A stretch of 15,890 bases of DNA from Fimenecus sp045594885 (GTDB taxonomy: Bacteria; Bacillota; Clostridia; Oscillospirales; Acutalibacteraceae): positions 1 through 15,890 of the forward strand of contig JAZNZJ010000064.1 of NCBI GenBank assembly GCA_045594885.1, read 5' to 3'. Position 1 is the first letter of the stretch. Each line of letters begins with the position of its first letter. The translations under genes and the position numbers were made by a program. This document shows positions 13,281-15,890 of the stretch, in pieces. Under the pieces are notes generated by a model. It ran no database searches. It had not been told where the DNA came from and saw only the letters and a list, made by a program, of their open reading frames with translations.

Positions 13281-13696
13281 GCAAAATGACTAAAAAATAC
13301 GTAAAAATTCTATTAAAATATGCTAATGACAAAATGCACAAAAATTTTAGCAATTTTTTAAGTAACTAAAGTTCCAAAATGTATAAATTGTAAAGAATGT
13401 ATAACATTTAGTATTCGATAAATTTTTAACAAAGTTTTTTCTAATATGTCGAAAAGTGGCAAAAATGGTGTAAAATCCGTAATTTTCAGGTGAGTTATAA
13501 ACATTTTCAACAGAGTTTTCAACAATTTCGTTGAAAAGTTCTTTATACAAATTGTATATTTTTGCTTGTAATAATTTTTGGTAAAAATCCCATATTGACA
13601 AAAATTTCTTGTTAAAATACACATAAACGGTAGTATAAAACTAACCTTAATATCCCAAAATAACTGTGAATAATTAGAAAATGTGAGGATATAAAA
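13281..13696. other. AT-rich intergenic region with operator-like palindromes
   Basis: These 416 bases hold no credible gene. They contain a perfect 7-1-7 palindrome TATACAA-A-TTGTATA (13544-13558), two direct copies of TTTTCAACA (13504-13512, 13516-13524) and an inverted CGTTGAAAA (13530-13538). TTGACA at 13595-13600 is a possible -35 box for the gene at 13697, but no good -10 lies 17 bp beyond it. Minus-strand open frames here have Phe/Ile/Tyr-rich low-complexity translations and no ribosome binding site. Confidence 0.5.
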
Positions 13697-13960
13697 ATGG
13701 TTAAAGGAGTTAATCGACAAGTTCTTGAAATTCTTGACCCCGGTTGTGAATATTTTGAAAAAGCATTATTTTTTGTGCGTCCTGAATATGGTGCTGAAAA
13801 AGAGAGTAAATTAAAAGGCTACGCACTTAAAAGCATTCAAAAATCTGCGGGTGTACCTAAAACACGCAAACAAAAAATAAAGAGCCGCCTTTATTTCTTG
13901 TTAGAAATGGCGGCTTCTGCAGGAGCGGGGGCAATAATCACCGCATTGATTATAAAATAA
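13697..13960 (+). CDS. Hypothetical small protein with a C-terminal membrane segment
   Basis: This 87-residue protein is not assigned to a named family with confidence. Residues 1-65 are soluble and lysine-rich (15 Lys, with a basic patch KTRKQKIKSR at 55-64), including YFEKALFFVRPEYG (19-32). Residues 65-86 form one hydrophobic Ala/Gly/Ile segment (MAASAGAGAIITALII) ending in a terminal lysine. The layout suggests a tail-anchored protein with the N-terminus in the cytoplasm. The ATG at 13697 follows GTGAGGA (13683-13689) at good spacing. It is alone on its strand, and its last 11 bases overlap the end of the convergent M24 peptidase gene with no terminator between. The hydrophobic tail and ribosome binding site support a real gene; its function is unknown. 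Confidence 0.7.
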   Translation: MVKGVNRQVLEILDPGCEYFEKALFFVRPEYGAEKESKLKGYALKSIQKSAGVPKTRKQKIKSRLYFLLEMAASAGAGAIITALIIK

Positions 13961-15017
13961 TTAAATCCTTTGGTGCTTCTGTAAGGTTTCTGCAACCGTC
14001 AGGGGTGATATATGCCATATCTTCAATTCTTACACCGAATTTACCGGGAATATAAATACCGGGTTCAACAGTTACAATATTGCCCGATTGCAAAACTGTA
14101 TCTGAAAGGGGTGAAAGATTGGGAAATTCGTGAATTTCAATACCCACACCGTGACCGGTTGAGTGTGTGAAATATTGACCATAACCCGCATTTTTTATAA
14201 CTGAACGGGTAAGCTCGTCGCCATCTTTACAAGAAACACCTGCACAGAGTTTTGAAAGGCAGTTGTTTTGTGCATTGAGAACGGTGTTGTAAACCTCTTT
14301 CATTTCTTCGGTTGCATATCCCATAGCAACGGTTCGGGTCATATCACTGTGGTAACCACCTACAACTGTACCGAAATCCATTGTAATAAAATCGCCGTTT
14401 TCAATCTTTTTATCACTTGGCACACCGTGGGGCATTGAAGAATTTGCACCACTCACAACTATTGTTTCAAATGAAAGAGCCTCACCGCCGTGACTTAACA
14501 TATAAAAATCAAGTTCAAGTGCGATTTCTTTTTCTGTGACACCCACTTTGATAAAATCAAGAACGTGATTAAATGCAGCCTCGGCAATTCTTTGTGCCTT
14601 TACAATTTGTTCAACCTCTGGTTCGGTTTTAACAGCACGAAGGGTATTTATTATTGTATCAAGTGTGGTGTCGGTTGATATTGTTGTGTTTTTAAGCACA
14701 CCTTTAAGCGAATTGTATGTTGCAACAGTCATTCTTGTTGACTCAACAAGTAAATGCTTACAACCCATTTCATCAAGAATACACGAAATCTGTGGGTATG
14801 TTTTGCCAAGCAATTGAACTTCACATACAGAAATCTGTTTTTCTGCGGCTTCAATGTATCTGCCATCAGTTATAAAAACTGCACGGTCAGCAGACACAAG
14901 CAAAAATCCGTCGGACGAGTCAAAGCCTGTGAAATATTTTCTGTTTTCAGGTGAAATTATAAGGGCGGCATAGCCGTTGCCCTTTTCTTTTATAAGTTTT
15001 TGTAAATTATTCATCAT
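13950..15017 (-). CDS. M24 family Xaa-Pro aminopeptidase
   Basis: This 355-residue enzyme has a creatinase-like N-terminal domain (to about 120; RKYFTGFDSSDGFLL) and a pita-bread M24 domain with a complete dinuclear metal site. The ligands are D214 (TMDFG), D225 (YHSDMTRT), H289 (STGHGVG), E318 (TVEPG) and E332 (RIEDM); H197 in MPHGVP is the usual substrate-site histidine. It should remove N-terminal residues or cleave dipeptides before proline in the cytosol, using manganese or a similar metal. ATG 15017 or 15014 is preferred over a TTG at 15044, because both ATGs overlap the yqeG stop in ATGATGAATAA, giving coupled translation. In many Firmicutes efp follows this gene; here a convergent hypothetical gene does. 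Confidence 0.93.
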   Translation of the reverse strand: MMNNLQKLIKEKGNGYAALIISPENRKYFTGFDSSDGFLLVSADRAVFITDGRYIEAAEKQISVCEVQLLGKTYPQISCILDEMGCKHLLVESTRMTVATYNSLKGVLKNTTISTDTTLDTIINTLRAVKTEPEVEQIVKAQRIAEAAFNHVLDFIKVGVTEKEIALELDFYMLSHGGEALSFETIVVSGANSSMPHGVPSDKKIENGDFITMDFGTVVGGYHSDMTRTVAMGYATEEMKEVYNTVLNAQNNCLSKLCAGVSCKDGDELTRSVIKNAGYGQYFTHSTGHGVGIEIHEFPNLSPLSDTVLQSGNIVTVEPGIYIPGKFGVRIEDMAYITPDGCRNLTEAPKDLIIL

Positions 15018-15528
15018 AAACACCATATCCGTGTAATCTCTCAAATTCTTTAATTACGGGTTTCTCTTTTCTGCGACGATTAGCATAGAATAAAGGGAAT
15101 CTCGTTTCGCCTTGAAGTGCATCTACAAGCACCGCAATTGCACCGCAACGATTAGCGGCTAAAATGTCAGCGAAAATCTGGTCACCCACCATTGCCATTT
15201 CGCTTATTTTCACACCGAGCATTTCAGCACCTTTAATAAGCTTATCCGGTTTGGGCTTGCGGGCAAAAGACAGATGTGCAAGACCCAGTTTTTCGGCAAC
15301 TCTTACGGGACGGTTACCGATAGCATTTGAGATTATCATAACCTTGATTCCCGCTCGTTGAATTTCATCAAGCCACAAATCAAGACCGTCAATATAATTT
15401 TCTTTACCGTCATTACAGATTGTATTGTCAATGTCAAGTGCCACAGCTTTTGCACCCATTTTGCACAAATCCTCAACGGTAATTTGCGTAACACTCTTAA
15501 AACGGTATTTGGGCATTGGTGAAATCAT
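15007..15528 (-). CDS. YqeG family HAD-IIIA phosphatase
   Basis: This 173-residue HAD-superfamily protein has all four motifs: DIDNT (32-36, nucleophile D32 and acid/base D34), IISNA (65-69, Ser67), a lysine in RKPKPDK (90-96), and VGDQIFADI (114-122) with acidic D116 and D121. It lacks a large cap domain, like the YqeG subfamily of subclass IIIA; the best-known relatives include mitochondrial phosphatidylglycerophosphate phosphatases, so a phospholipid or small phosphate substrate is possible but unproven. The ATG at 15528 has AAGGAG six bases ahead. Its stop codon overlaps the M24 peptidase start. It begins 17 bp after the rpsU terminator, so it must be transcribed by readthrough or from an unseen promoter. 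Confidence 0.9.
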   Translation of the reverse strand: MISPMPKYRFKSVTQITVEDLCKMGAKAVALDIDNTICNDGKENYIDGLDLWLDEIQRAGIKVMIISNAIGNRPVRVAEKLGLAHLSFARKPKPDKLIKGAEMLGVKISEMAMVGDQIFADILAANRCGAIAVLVDALQGETRFPLFYANRRRKEKPVIKEFERLHGYGVYDE

Positions 15529-15544
15529 AGAATTCTCCTTAAAC

Positions 15545-15580
15545 TAAAAAAATAGCGGGCACTCCCCAAAGGGATTGCCC
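15545..15580 (-). terminator. Terminator/attenuator between rpsU and yqeG
   Basis: On the minus strand GGGCAATCCC (15580-15571) pairs with GGGAGTGCCC (15566-15557), with one A-G mismatch, and a run of T residues follows within 15552-15545. It begins 38 bases after the rpsU stop codon. The yqeG ribosome binding site starts almost immediately after the T-run. Confidence 0.85.
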
Positions 15581-15617
15581 ACTTTCTTTTTCATACGCCA
15601 AAAAAGCCTAAGTTTAA

Positions 15618-15794
15618 TTATTTGAACTTACGCTTACGGGCAGCCTCAGACTTCTTCTTTCTCTTAACAGAAGGCTTTTCATAATGCTCTCTTTTGCGTA
15701 CTTCCTGAATTACGCCGTCACGAGAAGTCTGTCTCTTAAATCTTCTGAGAGCACTTTCCAAGGACTCGTTTTCTTTAACTTTTACCTGACTCAT
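15618..15794 (-). CDS. rpsU: Small ribosomal subunit protein bS21
   Basis: The 58-residue product begins MSQVKVKENESLESALRRF and ends in the lysine/arginine-rich AARKRKFK, the full bS21 pattern and usual length. It binds the 3' domain of 16S rRNA on the 30S platform and aids initiation. The start ATG at 15794 is preceded by AAGGGAGGGA at good spacing. A perfect consensus promoter lies upstream at 15859-15831, and a terminator follows at 15580-15545. The gene is easily missed because it is under 60 codons. In many Firmicutes rpsU has gatB/yqeY-type neighbours; here yqeG and an M24 peptidase gene follow. Confidence 0.95.
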   Translation of the reverse strand: MSQVKVKENESLESALRRFKRQTSRDGVIQEVRKREHYEKPSVKRKKKSEAARKRKFK

Positions 15795-15830
15795 TAAAAA
15801 TCCCTCCCTTTACATTGGGATACATTGTGT

Positions 15831-15859
15831 ATTATACATTAACAATTATCAACTGTCAA
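15831..15859 (-). promoter_or_regulatory. Consensus sigma-A promoter of rpsU
   Basis: TTGACA (15859-15854) and TATAAT (15836-15831) match the consensus at every position, with a 17-bp spacer. Transcription should begin near 15824, giving a leader of about 30 bases before the rpsU start. Confidence 0.93.
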
Positions 15860-15890
15860 TATTTTTTGGCATATTTTTTTGCAATGCTTC

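Noticed and set aside
13347..13720. Two overlapping minus-strand open frames in the AT-rich gap
   Set aside because: Their translations are Phe/Tyr/Ile-rich low complexity, they lack ribosome binding sites, and one overlaps the start of the small membrane protein gene.
15015..15044. TTG start at 15044 for the M24 peptidase
   Set aside because: It lies inside yqeG with no ribosome binding site; the ATG pair at 15017/15014 matches where family members begin and overlaps the yqeG stop.
1..15890. CRISPR array, prophage, transposase or toxin-antitoxin system
   Set aside because: I see no regularly spaced repeats and no integrase, transposase or phage structural genes; the only mobile-element hints are the ssrA flank and small palindromes.

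Overview
The window reads as chromosomal DNA of an AT-rich, low-GC Gram-positive bacterium, most likely an anaerobic gut-type member of the Clostridia (Oscillospiraceae/Ruminococcaceae-like). This is inferred from the SRP RNA-dnaX-ybaB-recR order, strong AAGGAGG ribosome binding sites, consensus sigma-A promoters (TTGACA/TTGAAA, 17 bp, TATAAT), the GGGtGRT protein family and the protein sequences. There is no phage, insertion sequence, CRISPR array or toxin-antitoxin module; most of the window is housekeeping.

Layout. (1) 1-1895, plus strand: a strongly promoted two-gene operon encoding a NifU-like Fe-S scaffold homologue and a GGGtGRT protein, closed by a GC-rich terminator. (2) 1896-2370: a 107-residue DUF898-like membrane protein with its own promoter, a 5'-end hairpin and a shared bidirectional terminator. 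(3) 2387-4888, minus strand: an FAD-dependent oxidoreductase followed by a membrane acyltransferase, probably one transcript. (4) 4889-5693: a repeat-rich gap holding the tmRNA gene (ssrA), two terminators, a palindromic repeat, a partial direct copy and a partial inverted copy of the ssrA 3' end, and low-complexity repeats. (5) 5694-9062, minus strand: the information-processing cluster SRP RNA, dnaX, ybaB/ebfC, recR, smpB, running on into ssrA. (6) 9086-12383, plus strand: a cytoplasmic-type GH20 beta-hexosaminidase and glycerol kinase. (7) 12336-13280, minus strand: an Ogg1-type DNA glycosylase with a probable TTG start, and beyond it an orphan promoter plus terminator that could make a short RNA. 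(8) 13281-13960: an AT-rich gap and a small tail-anchored-looking protein of unknown function. (9) 13950-15859, minus strand: ribosomal protein bS21 (rpsU), a terminator, yqeG and an M24 peptidase, with the last two translationally coupled.

Functional links. SmpB and tmRNA form the trans-translation pair. SRP RNA, DnaX, YbaB and RecR are a conserved neighbourhood covering protein targeting, replication and recombinational repair. The NifU-like/GGGtGRT pair is the clearest conserved system of unknown purpose. The most unusual local DNA is the 3' flank of ssrA, which looks like an old integration or rearrangement scar. The candidate short RNA at 12336-12420 and the tmRNA tag with no obvious Ala/Gly resume codon also deserve a second look.
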